Part shown: in pieces, positions 12,067 through 23,509 of the stretch
How the letters are laid out: each line of letters opens with the position of its first letter
Numbering within the stretch: the stretch's first letter is position 1
From: Nymphaea colorata
Taxonomy: Eukaryota; Streptophyta; Magnoliopsida; Nymphaeales; Nymphaeaceae
Direction of reading: 5' to 3'
DNA length: 64,000 bases
Assembly: GCF_008831285.2 (NCBI RefSeq)
Contig: NC_045141.1
Location: forward strand, 10,340,106-10,404,105
Program-made: the position numbers and the translations under genes
The notes under the pieces: model-generated
Database searches by the model: none
Seen by the model: only the letters and a program-made list of their open reading frames with translations
What the model was told of the DNA's origin: nothing

Positions 12067-14905
12067 AGAGCCTTCTTGCTTGCTCCTGAACAACAGAAAA
12101 GAAAAGTGGCACAAATCAATAAAAAAAGGTTCACTGTTACTACCCTCTGCTAGACTCTATTTCACCAAGGAACCCCATAGTACCGAATCCCTTTTTCGGC
12201 CAAATCTGCTATTCTTTGTCCTCAGGTGGGGTCAGTTGATAATGAGCCCCTGCAGTGTGCAGCACGAGCAACCAAAGAAAAAAAAAAGTTTTGGGCATAT
12301 TCCACGTCAGTAAAAAAAGGAGAAAGGAGAAAACAAATAAAAAAAAGAATAAAAAATGAGGGGCCTGATTTCGCCATAGAACACCTATGTCATCGGGGTG
12401 TGGCAACCCTGGTGATGCACCTGCGCCACGTCTGCGACCCAGATTCACACCCAGCCCGCACCTTATTGATTTCAATTTTTTTTTATCAAATTTGATATTA
12501 TTAATATATTATAATAATAAATTAATAATAATAATAAATACCATCGCTGCACCGCCGCACTGCAATTTTTTGAGATGTATCGCACCGGCACCGGCACCCA
12601 TACCCCGTGCACCGGTGACATAGTAGAACACCCTCAAAGAAAGAAATGTAGAAGAAACTTGAGGGGGTGAGAGAAAGAAGAAATAATACTTGTTGTTGTT
12701 GGGTTTTACTGCAGCTGCTCAAGCTCCGGTGTGCTCGCCGATCGCCACAGATGGCTGGGGACTTTTTGTTACTCAATATAAAGACGTTACAAATAGAAGG
12801 CAAAGAACAAGATTCAAGAGAGTGAGGAGACATAAAATTCGAGAAGGAAGCAGAAAAGAAGTCAACAAAAAGCCACTTATACTTGTCTTGGGAAATTTGA
12901 TGTTGACCCATTGTTTTGTACACAATTCTAGTGAAGACCCTTTTATTTTTTTCAATTATTATCCTACAACCTTTTGGGTTTCAGCAGGGGTCTGGTTGAC
13001 TCGCACTTTGTAAAAAAATAATTTCAGGACCCAACCAAGAAAGATTTTAGTTGCACAGAGTAAAGTAAAGATGATGTTCAGAATATCTTGTACATGCAGC
13101 TGTCGCTGCATTACAAATCGTGCTCCTTCATGATAAAATTCTTTGTAACGTAACAATTGCATTATAGAATGTAGCTGCATGTGTATACATCAATATTGAT
13201 GATCTATCTCACCACAGAAAGTCCCCGTACATTGGATTTAAAAACAGTTTAACACAGTTTTTTTTAATTGAACTGTAAAAAAGTAACGTATATATGTTTT
13301 CCCAATCACTACGTGCGACGTCAATGTATTTAAATATAAAAATCCAAACAAACAATGTTTTCAATGTTAAGACACACTGCTCCACAAATTAAATGAGAAA
13401 AGTAAGCGATAACTCCTTTTGAGAAACACCAAGTGTCCACCTAACTTTTCCTTTTGTTTTTCAAACAAACGGTTGATCTCGTCAAAAGTATTGAAGTAAT
13501 CACCCAAATGATTAAATTACCCCTTCAGGTAAGCAGGATTTTACCCACCGCCTGAAAGAAAGCCAAAGCCCTAAAAAATATTAGTCACCCAAATGATGAA
13601 ATTATCCCTTCAAATTGAAAATATTATCAAGAAAATAAAACTAAAAAGAAAAAATTGCTAATTAATGGCTTCCGTACAAACTCCAAAACTATATAGATCA
13701 AGATTGTGGGGATGAGTTTAAGTAGAAAGATGTAACTCACTAATATCTATATTTATGTAAAAGGTATTCTGGATCTTACAATCAACATGAGCCATTAAGA
13801 GAACCAAGTTGAAGAGTATGGTTTCAAAAATGTCAATGACTGAAGGTGAGATATATATGTAAAAAAGTATCTCAGTGTTTTTGATGTGGCAATATGCAGG
13901 AATGATTATGGAATTTTGCCTCTAAGGCAAAGAATTTTGTGGAAATATCTCGCACATAAAAATTAAGGAACTAGAATATAGAACCAAAAGGATCATTCCT
14001 TGTTCGTTGAAAACTGCAAACACAAAAACGGAGGATGTTTTTCCTTTGTTAACTAAAATTAATTTTAAGTCTGATACCTTGATAGAAATACAACAAAAGA
14101 ATTAGTCAACCTGTAAAAATAAGCCAAAGAATTAGCCAACATGTAAAACTAATCCGAAGGTGGATACTAAAAGCACCAAAGGAAGAATATCATTTTGTTC
14201 TTCAACGTATGAAAGCTGGGAACATCGGGAAAGGTGAAATTGGCTTCTTTTTTTTGGTTGGCAATCGCCAAGATTTCTTGATGTATAGATACACCTTTTG
14301 ATGGAGGGAAATAGTAACAGTGAAAGCAACAAAATACTTTATTTTTCAGGGCTGATTTCATTTTTCCAACAATGTCTTTCAACAAGTGGCTGCATTTTCT
14401 TTCCACTTAGTGCATTGACTTGTAAGGAATTGATCCCGTGAGACATATCTTTGATTGATTGGAACTGGAACTTGCTAGGAGAAAGGTGTCGATATTTAAC
14501 CATACCAGTGATTTTTGTGGCTGGTATATATGCCCTACGGTGGTTTTTTGTCGCCGTTAAATCGTATGTATACTGGTGATTGTTAAATGTTAACACCCAT
14601 ATATGTCTTCACCACTATAAAACTTGAACGGTTGTTTTTTCCACCGGTAAATCATGTCGTAACCAGTACCAAAGAAAGAAGCACATATTGCCACTATTAT
14701 TTGAAGCAAGCACGCAACTGCCCGCTTCAGCTGCCTCTTGTCACTCAAGTGTCCCCCACCCCTCTCTGCTTTGCGATTGACACTTGCATCTTTTCTGTTT
14801 TCATATTTCATGTTGGCTATGTTTTTGTTTTAATTTACTTTTTTATCAACAACATGGTAAGATTTAACCAAAGTTGTATGTCAAATTAAACCATGTCAAA
14901 TTTAC
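12067..14905 (+). repeat. Family A long repeat, copy A2
   Basis: Direct diverged copy of 2944-5490. It differs by a MITE insertion at 12,385-12,623 and by a local duplication near 13,500-13,610, where 'cacccaaatgat(g/t)aaatta' occurs twice about 95 bp apart. The CACTA-like motifs reappear near 14,500-14,690 ('accagtgatttttgtggc', 'tgtcgccgttaaat'). Confidence 0.55.
12385..12623. mobile_element. MITE-like insertion with target-site duplication
   Basis: Comparison with copy A1 (near 3285-3305) gives the empty site. In A2 the sequence is interrupted by ~239 bp whose ends are CTATGTCA and TGACATAG, perfect 8-bp inverted repeats followed by similar CGGGGTG/CACCGG. It is flanked by TAGAACAC on both sides (12,377-12,384 and 12,624-12,631; a ninth base also matches). 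GC-rich ends surround an AT-rich core. An 8-bp duplication suggests hAT; with 9 bp, Mutator would be the alternative. A related sequence lies at ~41,311-41,620. Confidence 0.75.
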
Positions 14906-16704
14906 CATGTTTCTTATACTCATCAGGACATCTGCAGCCGCACAAACAGTCTAAAGTTACCTCTAACAAACAATGTACCTTAATCGCATATAGATGTACG
15001 TGTTTTGGACATTAATTGAGGTGGCCAAAAATCCAGCTCAAAATCCAATTTGTTGGTAGATGACATTATTTGAGACTGTTTCTTTTTAAAATTCATGGCA
15101 AGTACTGTTTTCAAGAAATTCAAAGCAATTGAATAACCCAGAAATTTTCAGGACTTGTTTTCTAATGACTCAATTTCAGCAAGTTACACTATTATCAGCA
15201 CAAAGATCAGAAAGGAAAGATCTTGTGGAAGAAAATATAAAAAATAAAGGACGTGAAATGAAAAGCTGCTAACTAGCTGGTAAAAACTGAATGTTTCCAC
15301 TCGCTCTGCCTTTCCAACCTCTTGATCCTAGAATGCAGTCCCAAACTGAAACTCAACCAGTCACACAGGCAAACCTAAGGTGCAGTGCACATGCAAATGG
15401 AAGCAAGAAGTCCATAGGAAATACTGAAGAAGTTTCTTTAAAACTGTCTGTTTCACAATTTTAATGAAGACTGAAAAATATAGTGCCATTTAAGGCTAAT
15501 ATAAAAATAATCAACTATGAAACTGTTCCTTTACAAATTACAACTTTTCAATGAAATAAGTCTTGTTTATAGGGAAACATTGACTCGTTATAGAAAATAT
15601 GACATCCTTTTAAAGTGCCCCTCCCACAATTATGGAACTGAGTTTCAGAAGTACCTAGGACCAATGAAAAGTTATGGAAGACTGATTTTTTTTTATCCTA
15701 TCTCTACTGAGGAACTTCAAGACTGATGACCTTCAAAAAATTCACTCTCGGTGGATCCTGAAAATGCAATGTAGTTGGACCCTCTTGTTGGTCTGAATGA
15801 ATCAGCCTTTTAGAGGAGGGTGGGTCAGGGCCTATTACAAAAGAGCATAGCAAGTTACAAGTCTCAGTAGGACATGTATTTTTATTACTATAGGTTAGAT
15901 GAGGTTACCATTATCCTTTTTTTTGTGATGAATATTATGTGTCCCTAACAAAGGGAATCTGTAAATTTTTCAAGGTTTCAAAACCAAAAAGGCATGGAAG
16001 CACATGAGATGTAGCTCCAGTTCCTTCAGAAAAGGTAAGATCTTTGGTGCAAAAAGAATGGACAAATAAGATAACAAAGAAAAATAAACATCTCCAATTC
16101 CTATCTCAGTTTATTTGAAATATACCACATATAAAATCATCATTCACATTATTGATTGACAAGAATTTTCAGCAATCAGAAAATCCAAATACAGTAATGT
16201 TTTTCAAATAGATGAATTTCTTTGTATGACGAAGGGTGTTAAAAAGATTGAAAAGTTGTTTGACGTAATAAAATGATTGACAAACACCTGCTTCATTAAT
16301 TGAAGAAAAATGTTAAAATCTTGAGCAATTTCTATGAAAAAAATGAAAAAAATCACATTTTGTACATACACTCTCCGTGGGCCTTTTTTTTATTAATATT
16401 GATACTTATAAAATAGACGAAAATATTGAAGAAATTGTCAAAAACATGTGGCCCATAAAAATTTTTCTATTCAGGTATTTTTTTTTATTAGGGTAAAATG
16501 GTATTTTTCATACTTAAAAACAGTGGGGCATGTGCTTGTAGGTAATTGTATAAATATAAATGGTTACTTGTAACTTTTCATAAGAAAAATGCATCAAACC
16601 TAATCGATCTCATTAATTATTTGTCCGGTCTAATTTGTCTAGTGACATATATATATGTGTGTGTGTGTGTGTGTAAAGTGGTGCATGGATTGATGAGTTC
16701 GATT
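14906..16704. other. Stretch without a supported gene
   Basis: AT-rich DNA with no recognisable coding motif. A dinucleotide (AT)n(GT)n run lies at about 16,646-16,674. Confidence 0.4.
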
Positions 16705-17192
16705 CAATGACGGTAGGAAGGTATTCATACTCTGCCCCATATACTGCATTATTCGTTCATTACAAAAGAATCTCATCTTATGCTGAGCTACCATTTGGGG
16801 TTCTTCTCAATGACAAAGTGTCATTTATTACAACATCATACTACTAATGGTATCAGCTTGGTTTTGAATTGAAATAATATTCTTGTATTCAATGACATGT
16901 ATGTCAAAAGAAAAAACATAGAATAGAATGAAAACCCAACTCCTAGGTTGGACCACTAATCATTTGTTTGTTGGCAACCTCTTCCTAAATATGCTCAAGT
17001 GTTATTCCGTACACTAAGGCGTGAACGTGTTTGTAGTACAATAACTAGAACTATGTACAAGACAATCTTAGGCATCTAAGCCTTTTGTTACGAGGAACAT
17101 TTTTAAAAATAAATTGATATTCAAAAACTTTTCAGATTGTCCTCCAGAGGTTCTTTTATAAGGTGAGTATGAATACCTTCCTGCCGTCATTG
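16705..17192. repeat. Segment bounded by 28-bp inverted repeats
   Basis: Positions 16,705-16,732 (starting CAATGACGGTAGGAAGG) match the reverse complement of 17,165-17,192 at 27 of 28 bases. The ~490-bp span between carries no open frame of note. It could be a small foldback or TIR element. A target-site duplication was not found directly outside these repeats, so the true ends may lie elsewhere. A TGGTATCAGC string near 16,850 recalls a tRNA-Met primer site, but no LTR structure supports that. Confidence 0.55.
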
Positions 17193-17379
17193 TATATATA
17201 CAAGAAAATCTCTTGTTGAGTGAACCAAATTGACTTCAGACTCTAATTCTTTCGAGCAACTTCTCTGCATACCTTCAATTCTTGCAACCTTTCCACAGAA
17301 ATTAGACAGCCCTCACCACCATAATCTCTAATTAGCATGGTACTGTTGTCTGTCAACAGCTGACCATTGCATCACGTGG

Positions 17380-18320
17380 CTGAGTTTTGTTCCCCCTTAG
17401 CGCATGGATGCAGAAGGAACACATTGCCTAAGACATATTTTTGGTTGAAAGGCATGGAAATATTTACTAGAGCCTATAAATGTTTTCTTGAGGGGTACAA
17501 ATTATGTTTGTGCTATTCTTTAATCATAATAACCTATACAGGTGATGAACACAACTGGGACAATCCAATACTGGTGACGGTTACAACTGGTATAGATCTC
17601 TAACGATGATGTAGTACGCAGCCGTATATACTTATACCGGTGAAATGTCTTGCCGCTAAGGTATTTATACCGGTGTTTTTAGCATCAGTAGAAATTTCAC
17701 CGCTATAAACCTATAACAGCGATTTACCACTGCTATATTACCTGAACCCATAACGTAACCACCACTATTATTTGAATCACAACTCAACGCACGAAATGTG
17801 CACCACGAGTGCCTGCCTATCGCTCATGTCTATCTCTCCCTCTACCTCTGTTTGGTAATTAATGCTTGTATTTTTTTTTTCATTTTTCTATTTCACATTG
17901 TTTTTGTTTAATTTTTTTCTCAGACGCATGGTAGAATTAGATAAAAGCGATAAGTGTTAACTTATTGAAGGTTGTATGTTGAATGAAATAGTGTAAGTTA
18001 ATAAATGTTGGATAAAAATCAGAGAGTTTAGTGAGTTTATTGAACTTATAACCATTTGACCAAACCGGTGCTCTCATGAGTATGTTGTTTAAATAAACCA
18101 AAGTAATGTTTTTTTTTTCATCCGTAGGACTTATAAGGAATTAAATATTTTACAAACTTTTATGTATAATTGTTGATAACAACTAATTAAACTTTCTCGC
18201 AAATAGCAAAACAGTGCCATCCTTCATGTCTGATTTTGGCACCAGAAAAAAAAGGTTTTTTTGCTCTTGTTTTTAATTTCTGACATGATTTTTGTGGATA
18301 TAATATGTTAGATTATTTTT
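17380..18320 (+). repeat. Family A repeat, partial copy A3 with CACTA-like motifs
   Basis: It matches the right-hand part of A1 (about 5040-5765). Landmarks are 'actggtgacggttac', 'accggtgaaatgtcttgccg', 'accggtgtttttagc', 'caccgctataaacctataac', 'ctgattttggca' and 'ttctgacatgatttttgtgg'. The motif array at 17,570-17,760 is the clearest CACTA-style subterminal region in the window. The left two thirds of the family are missing here. Confidence 0.55.
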
Positions 18321-18439
18321 GCCATGAAACGTAAGCTTCACTATGCATCGCTTAGCTACACATTGCATCACCAACTTAGTGCATCGCTTCGCCTTGTTGT
18401 ACTTCACAACCAATGAGCAGTTTCACCATTTAGTTCCTT

Positions 18440-18730
18440 CTCAACGACCTCATCTTGGGGATCTAGAACAAAAGAACTATCAAAGACAGAAGATGAAGAC
18501 GACTGCAAGCCATCATTGATTGCATCAGTTTGCTGTGTTCTCCCTTGAACAAAACCAGCTTAATTTTGCAATTGAGATTGCAAAGACATTCATGAGAATG
18601 TGGTGCCATGCTCCCGTGTAGTCTGTCTAGATGTATTTTCATCCATTCCGCAAAGAAATCTGAATGAGAACTAAAACCACCAGAATCATTATCGCCCATA
18701 CCTGTATGAAAGCTACTCCACTGCACCTAC
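18440..18730 (-). pseudogene. Possible decayed coding segment, unidentified
   Basis: On the minus strand one frame reads DNDSGGFSSHSDFFAEWMKI and, after a frame change, NDGLQSSSSSVFDSSFVLDP then QDEVVEKELNGETAHWL before a stop. The Ser-rich then acidic composition looks protein-like, but two frames are needed and the link contains stops. No family recognised. The neighbouring 18,330-18,400 has GCATCGCTT/GCATCACC motifs resembling those at 23,510-24,440. Confidence 0.2.
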
Positions 18731-20215
18731 TCTACTCCATTTGATACTGTAAATATAAACAGTATCAAATGTTTTAATCAACATCTACGCACAATTCATA
18801 AATACTCAAACCATACTCATTGGACATATATGAGAATTTCACTATAAAGTATACAACAGTAGATAAACCACATACATATTCCCGTCAGTGATAAAATATT
18901 TACGTAAGTGTTTAGAAGAGCTTCAACGTTAAATACAAAGCCAAGTGCATGTCTAGAGTATCCATAGAAGCAAGTACATATGTAGCTTCATGTACACATC
19001 CACCATAACAAAAAGAAGCTCAACAAAATCAAGTATGCCCCTTGCACCACCTTCGAACAAGACGTCATACTTTTGTCGGGGCTTCATCTTCGAACAAGAT
19101 GTCATAACAGCTGATGAATTGAAAAAGAAAATACATACGAGTCTAATGGCAAGCATAAGGGCATAGCAAGTGCTGAACTTGAAATCAGTAACTAATGACA
19201 TTGACAACAGAAAATTCCAAAGATATTAGAACAAAAATAAGATTTAGCTGTCAAATTATGCAATTACTAAATGAATAATATTCAAAATAATGGAAGAAAG
19301 CAATTGACTTGCTGTTTTCAATGTCTACATCAAAAATTGTAATGCAGTTTCATCTCCAACTTGCAATAAAGGTCCCCTACATCATTAAAATATGTAAACT
19401 GTCAACTACTCTGAGTATGCATCAGCAGTAATGAAGGATGTCAAAGAGAGGAGATCCATCTCAGCCATCTGGTTAAAAAGAAACATACATAATCGAGGCA
19501 TTCTAATTCCAAAATATACAAATGTTTGGCATGGCATGCAGAAATGCAGTCTGAGATCTTCCTCGGGTTGTCTTCCTTTAAAAGTAATCAATGGTGTTTG
19601 TCCATGGGCTACCATCTCTTTGAAACTTTTTGATTCTAGAAGATACCAGGTATGTGTTTTAGGCTTTTAGCAGTCCTTTCAGACAGCAAAAACATAAACT
19701 GCATTATGCAGATAAAGGTACCATGCATAAGCCCATTTTATGATGTTTCTTGAAGCCTTATAGCTTTCCTGAATCTAACTGAACTCCCCTGTGGCAACAT
19801 TCTATGAAGGGGATTTGCTGATCAACTTGCAATAAAACAAAAAAGTAGGAATTAAGGAGAGTTCTCCCACGCAGATGCCTTTCAATGGAACTTGCTGATC
19901 ATGCCTTAACTAAGAATCCTCCCAAGACCGGGAGAGATGTGTACTTAGGAAGCATGCACTACCCATTACTACTGTGTATGCAGAGAGAGAGAGGTTTGTA
20001 CTTGGGAACCATGCACCTTACCTTTATGGTCTATAATAATGGTCAACTTATAAGAATTAGAAGCATAGCAGAAAGATAGTGCATGTGAAACATGCACCTT
20101 CCCTGTATGCATGTGAACTATATTCTAAAAGATAGTGCATTGAAGCTTTTATGTTGCATGCCATGAAAGAGATGTCACTTATGGGATTATCCAGTGATTG
20201 AGTCTTATCTTACAG
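18731..20215. other. Possible intron or intergenic stretch upstream of AUG7 exons
   Basis: No exon matching the preceding part of AUG7 was found here. A motif, 'cttaggaagcatgcac' / 'cttgggaaccatgcacctta' / 'gtgaaacatgcaccttcc', recurs near 19,945, 20,000 and 20,085, suggesting a degenerate short tandem repeat. Confidence 0.35.
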
Positions 20216-20307
20216 GGCAGAGGTAGCTATGAAGATCGTTCTGATATACTCCGTCTTATTGTAGACCTTGTGGAGGCAAGCTGCTATGCTGACAACCTTG
20301 AATGGAG
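20216..20307 (+). CDS. AUG7: AUG7 (augmin/HAUS subunit 7) internal exon
   Basis: Augmin is the eight-subunit complex that recruits gamma-tubulin to existing microtubules in the spindle and phragmoplast; AUG7 is one of its plant subunits. This 92-nt exon follows a TTATCTTACAG acceptor and ends at GGAG/GTTAAC. It encodes [19 protein letters not shown] then CYADNLEW, which I recall aligning closely with Arabidopsis AUG7 (GTYEDR...IVDLVEAS...DNQEW). It starts in phase 0 and its two overhanging bases join the next exon to make the expected Ser codon. No preceding AUG7 exon was found in the 20 kb upstream, so this is either part of a gene with very long introns or a fragment. Confidence 0.85.
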
Positions 20308-20439
20308 GTTAACGTGATTTTGAACCTTAAAGTGAAAATTTAACTAGCTTAGCAATAGCCACTTCTCATGAAAAACTCTTAGTTCAATTATGAATAGTTT
20401 TAGTCATTTTATCCTATCTAAGCTGCATTTTCTCTCCAG

Positions 20440-20565
20440 TGTTGATGAACAAGTTGCCAAAGATATTCAACTCTTAGATTCTATTGCTGAAAAACAAACA
20501 CAGATATTTTCTGAGAAGTGCAAGCTGTTTCCAGCAGACGTTCAGATCCAATCGCTGTATCCTCT
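20440..20565 (+). CDS. AUG7: AUG7 (augmin/HAUS subunit 7) next internal exon
   Basis: A 126-nt exon between TTTTCTCTCCAG and GTAAGTG, both textbook splice sites. With the preceding exon it reads continuously ...[20 protein letters not shown]..., then [17 protein letters not shown], the highly conserved AUG7 centre (Arabidopsis: [27 protein letters not shown]). The intron between the two is 132 bp. Intact frame and splice sites argue against long decay. The next expected segment (starting PDVSELE in other plants) was not found downstream in the window. Either the remaining exons lie outside or behind long introns, or only this pair was duplicated or captured. Confidence 0.88.
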
Positions 20566-21314
20566 GTAAGTGTTTACCTATAAACACTGGAATGAGTTCA
20601 TAAGTATACTTGTGGGTTTCTTTTGTATTCACTGTCTGCTATAAATCTAAAACATTTTCCTATTCAGTAAATAAGAAAACAGTAAAATCTTTTGTTTGGA
20701 ACAACACCAACTTCAAAAAGAATGGCTTTCTCTTCAGAAATGAGAGATTCCATCCACAGGATAAAAGAAAGGCAGAGCTTGATGAGTCTGTTCTAGCACC
20801 AAGCTTTTTCAAAGAAAAAGACAGGAACATTCAATTGTCAAGCTAATTGATAAGCACGAGTTAAGAAGTTAATGCATTCGCAAAGAAACCAGTCAACTAC
20901 TAAATGTACAAACTTAACAAAATCGATCTCTGTGACAAGAAACCCTCACAAAAGAAAAAGGGGATAGAGAAACAGACTGGACTTTCTATATGGAAGCCTC
21001 CGGTAAAAAAAAATTCTTTCACAATAGGAGCCAAAAAAGAAAGAGGGATTTCCAAAAATTCAGCGAGAAACGGAAAAAAAAAAATTAAATACTATTCACC
21101 ATTCATATTCAAACACTAACCTTTCCACGAAAACCTTGCAGATCTGCTCACAGAGTAACAATCGAGCCCAAATTTGTTGCTGCAGAGAGGAAGAGACAGA
21201 TTCCTGCGCTACGGTAACAGGGCAAGCCAAAATCAGTGTTTCCTAACACGAAAGCCACTACACAAACGACAGATGAAGAGACAGAGGGCTTCTCCTGCAG
21301 CAAGGGTGAGAGAG
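20566..21314. other. Stretch without a supported gene
   Basis: AT-rich, with runs of A, following the AUG7 exon donor. Small open frames on the plus strand (near 20,610-21,119) are unremarkable. Confidence 0.35.
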
Positions 21315-21500
21315 ACGACGAGGGAGCAGGAGAGTGAGAGAGCGAGAGAGACGATGAGGGAGCAGGAGAGTGAGAGGGCGAGAGAGACGACGAGGGAGCA
21401 GGAGAGTGAGAGGGCGAGAGAGATGACGAGGGAGCAGGAGAGTGAGAGGGCGAGAGAGACGACGAGGGAGCAGGAGAGTGAGAGGGCGAGAGAGACAACG
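21315..21500. repeat. 36-bp minisatellite, five units
   Basis: Units begin at 21,315, 21,351, 21,387, 21,423 and 21,459, each ACGA(C/T)GAGGGAGCAGGAG plus a GAGAG-rich half; a sixth decays at 21,495. The period is a multiple of three, so frames stay open on both strands: Glu/Arg-rich 12-residue repeats (ETTREQESERAR) on plus, Ser/Pro- or Leu/Ser-rich ones on minus. This is simple-sequence expansion; coding use is unproven. Confidence 0.9.
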
Positions 21501-22619
21501 ACCAGCAGGTAGGATAGAGGCGACGGAGGCAGCTGTAGGCCTGTGGCAGGAGGGAGAGGGAGGTAATGCGTGGGTGGGAGATGATGCATTTTCCGAAAAA
21601 AAAATTCAAGAAATGTGTTCAACGGTCATAATCTTCATTCCACCTTTGATGGAATGAGAAAAATTTTGAATATTTGAAAATTTTCTCCATGGCTACAGGA
21701 GTGGTTTTTCTTGCCGTTTTCTTTTGTCATATTTAGGAATGCCTAATTTTGAAGCATATTAAGAAATATTGCAAGCTTTTCGAGGTTTAAGAACCAAAAG
21801 CTGAACTGATGATTCCCTACGCAATCCATCTCCTGCAGTTCATAGAGGTAGGTTTCCAATATAAGGATAGGTATACTCTCTACGACTGCCTTTCCAGCTA
21901 ATTTATACGGCAACCATCTACATTATCCATTTATACATGAGTGGGATTTTTTATACACCCTTTTTTGCATTGGGGGCATTTGTTTGATCTGAAATATGAA
22001 TTAGTCCACATTTTGCACACTAAATAAACATGTAAAAACATTTGAAGGGGTAACTTTTTTCATCGAATAGAAGACTTTTTTTTTGTTTTCTATTGGTCAT
22101 TGTTTAAATAAACAGTGGAAAGAAACCAAAAAGCTTCTTGTCTTTGTCTTTTTCTTTTCTTTTCTAGCTTCCTTCATACGATAGGCAATGATTAAACCTC
22201 TTCAAATGTTAGTTCAGACTTTTGATATGTGATTCTTTATGTGCACATACATTTTATTTCACCAATTTAATTTATATAAGTGAAATGAGTTGCTTTTTTT
22301 TTGTTTTTCATTTTTTGTTTTATAAATATGTTTTTTAAACGGCATTTCATTTTCTCACTTTTTTTTTGCATTTTTTCAAAAATAATGCATTTTTTGTATA
22401 CGCACACAAAAGGACGCAGTGGCATCATCAATATCCTAGGTGAGAAAACACGCATTGCATCAGTAGGAGTTGGTGTCTAGTCATAGTACTAAGTTAAATC
22501 TTGATTTACGTTTTCCAATCACTAGGCTGTTCTTATCATGCTGAACATGTTGAATCAGCCTTTGTGCACATATAACCAAACTGCTTATATGTGAGACTTT
22601 GTTCACAAATATTCGTCAG
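21501..22619. other. Stretch without a supported gene
   Basis: GC content falls from the minisatellite into AT-rich DNA. Nothing recognisable until the exon at 22,620. Confidence 0.35.
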
Positions 22620-22759
22620 CTTTAATACCACAGTCCTTTTTGGGCATTGGTTCGGTGTCAAGGATACTTGATGGTCTCATGAAATGTTTGCAATTATGGT
22701 GGAGTGTGCAGCATCATGAAAGTTATCTGAGCATGTCTGAATTGAAACACATTGCAAAG
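22620..22759 (+). CDS. Candidate exon of unidentified gene, part 1
   Basis: A 140-nt open exon follows an AATATTCGTCAG acceptor and ends at GCAAAG/GTAATT. Reading from phase 1 it gives LIPQSFLGIGSVSRILDGL, then MKCLQLWWSVQHHESYL, then SMSELKHIAK. The aromatic/hydrophobic pattern looks like a folded domain, but I do not recognise it. It ends in phase 0, which matches the exon at 23,235. Its distance from the AUG7 exons (2 kb) and different content suggest a separate gene or fragment. Confidence 0.4.
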
Positions 22760-23234
22760 GTAATTGTAAGATTCCTGGCAGGTGAATCATTTTGACCTTT
22801 TGTCTATCACATAGTGGACCTCTGTATGCGTCTGGCTAGTGACTCTAGCTAACATGGTATTATATTTCTTAGCACCTAGACTGAACAACCATTTTCTTTT
22901 GTCAAAAGAAATATGAATATATTACTTGCATGAACTATTTTGAGGTATAGTGCTTTTCATTATAAGCATAAAATTATTTGCAATAGAACTGCTTGAGAGC
23001 TAGCCTTCAGAATGTGAGAATGTGTTGGTGTGTCTTTCTTTCTTTTTTTTTTTTTGGTTGGGGTGGGGGTTGGCTTGTGTTGGGGGAGAGAGAGAGAGAG
23101 AGAATAATCCTATTTAAAAGTTTATAAGTTGATAATGGTTTTGTTGTAACATGAGCCTGTTCGATGGTTTCTTCCTAATATGTTGATCTTGGTTCTGTTG
23201 TATCATGAAAATGTGTGATGCTTTCTTCCTATAG

Positions 23235-23274
23235 GATGATATTGGTTCTACAGCATACTTGGCGAGCACTACAG
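23235..23274 (+). CDS. Candidate exon of unidentified gene, part 2
   Basis: A 40-nt exon between TTCTTCCTATAG and GTAGAC encodes DDIGSTAYLASTTG. It starts in phase 0, so it joins the 22,620-22,759 exon to read ...ELKHIAK-DDIGSTAYLAST. The phase agreement and two good splice-site pairs are the main evidence. An (AG)n run at 23,086-23,103 lies in the presumed intron. Confidence 0.35.
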
Positions 23275-23509
23275 GTAGACTTTTAGTTCATTCAAGTTGC
23301 CTTGTCATACTGGGTGAACTATGGTGGTAAAGAGTTTGAAGTAGTTGAGAATTGTGGTGGTAATTATCTATGTTGCATCAAGAAGAAAGAAGAACTTCAA
23401 AAATTACTCAACAGGAAAAGAGAAGGGAAAGTTGCAAAAGAAAGCACGTCTCTCTACTTTGAAATGCTTTTCCATGTTACCCTGAAATCAATGTTGTATG
23501 AAGCGTATG

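Noticed and set aside
16840-16875. TGGTATCAGC resembling a Copia primer-binding site
   Set aside because: It lacks the following GC match and no LTR end precedes it.
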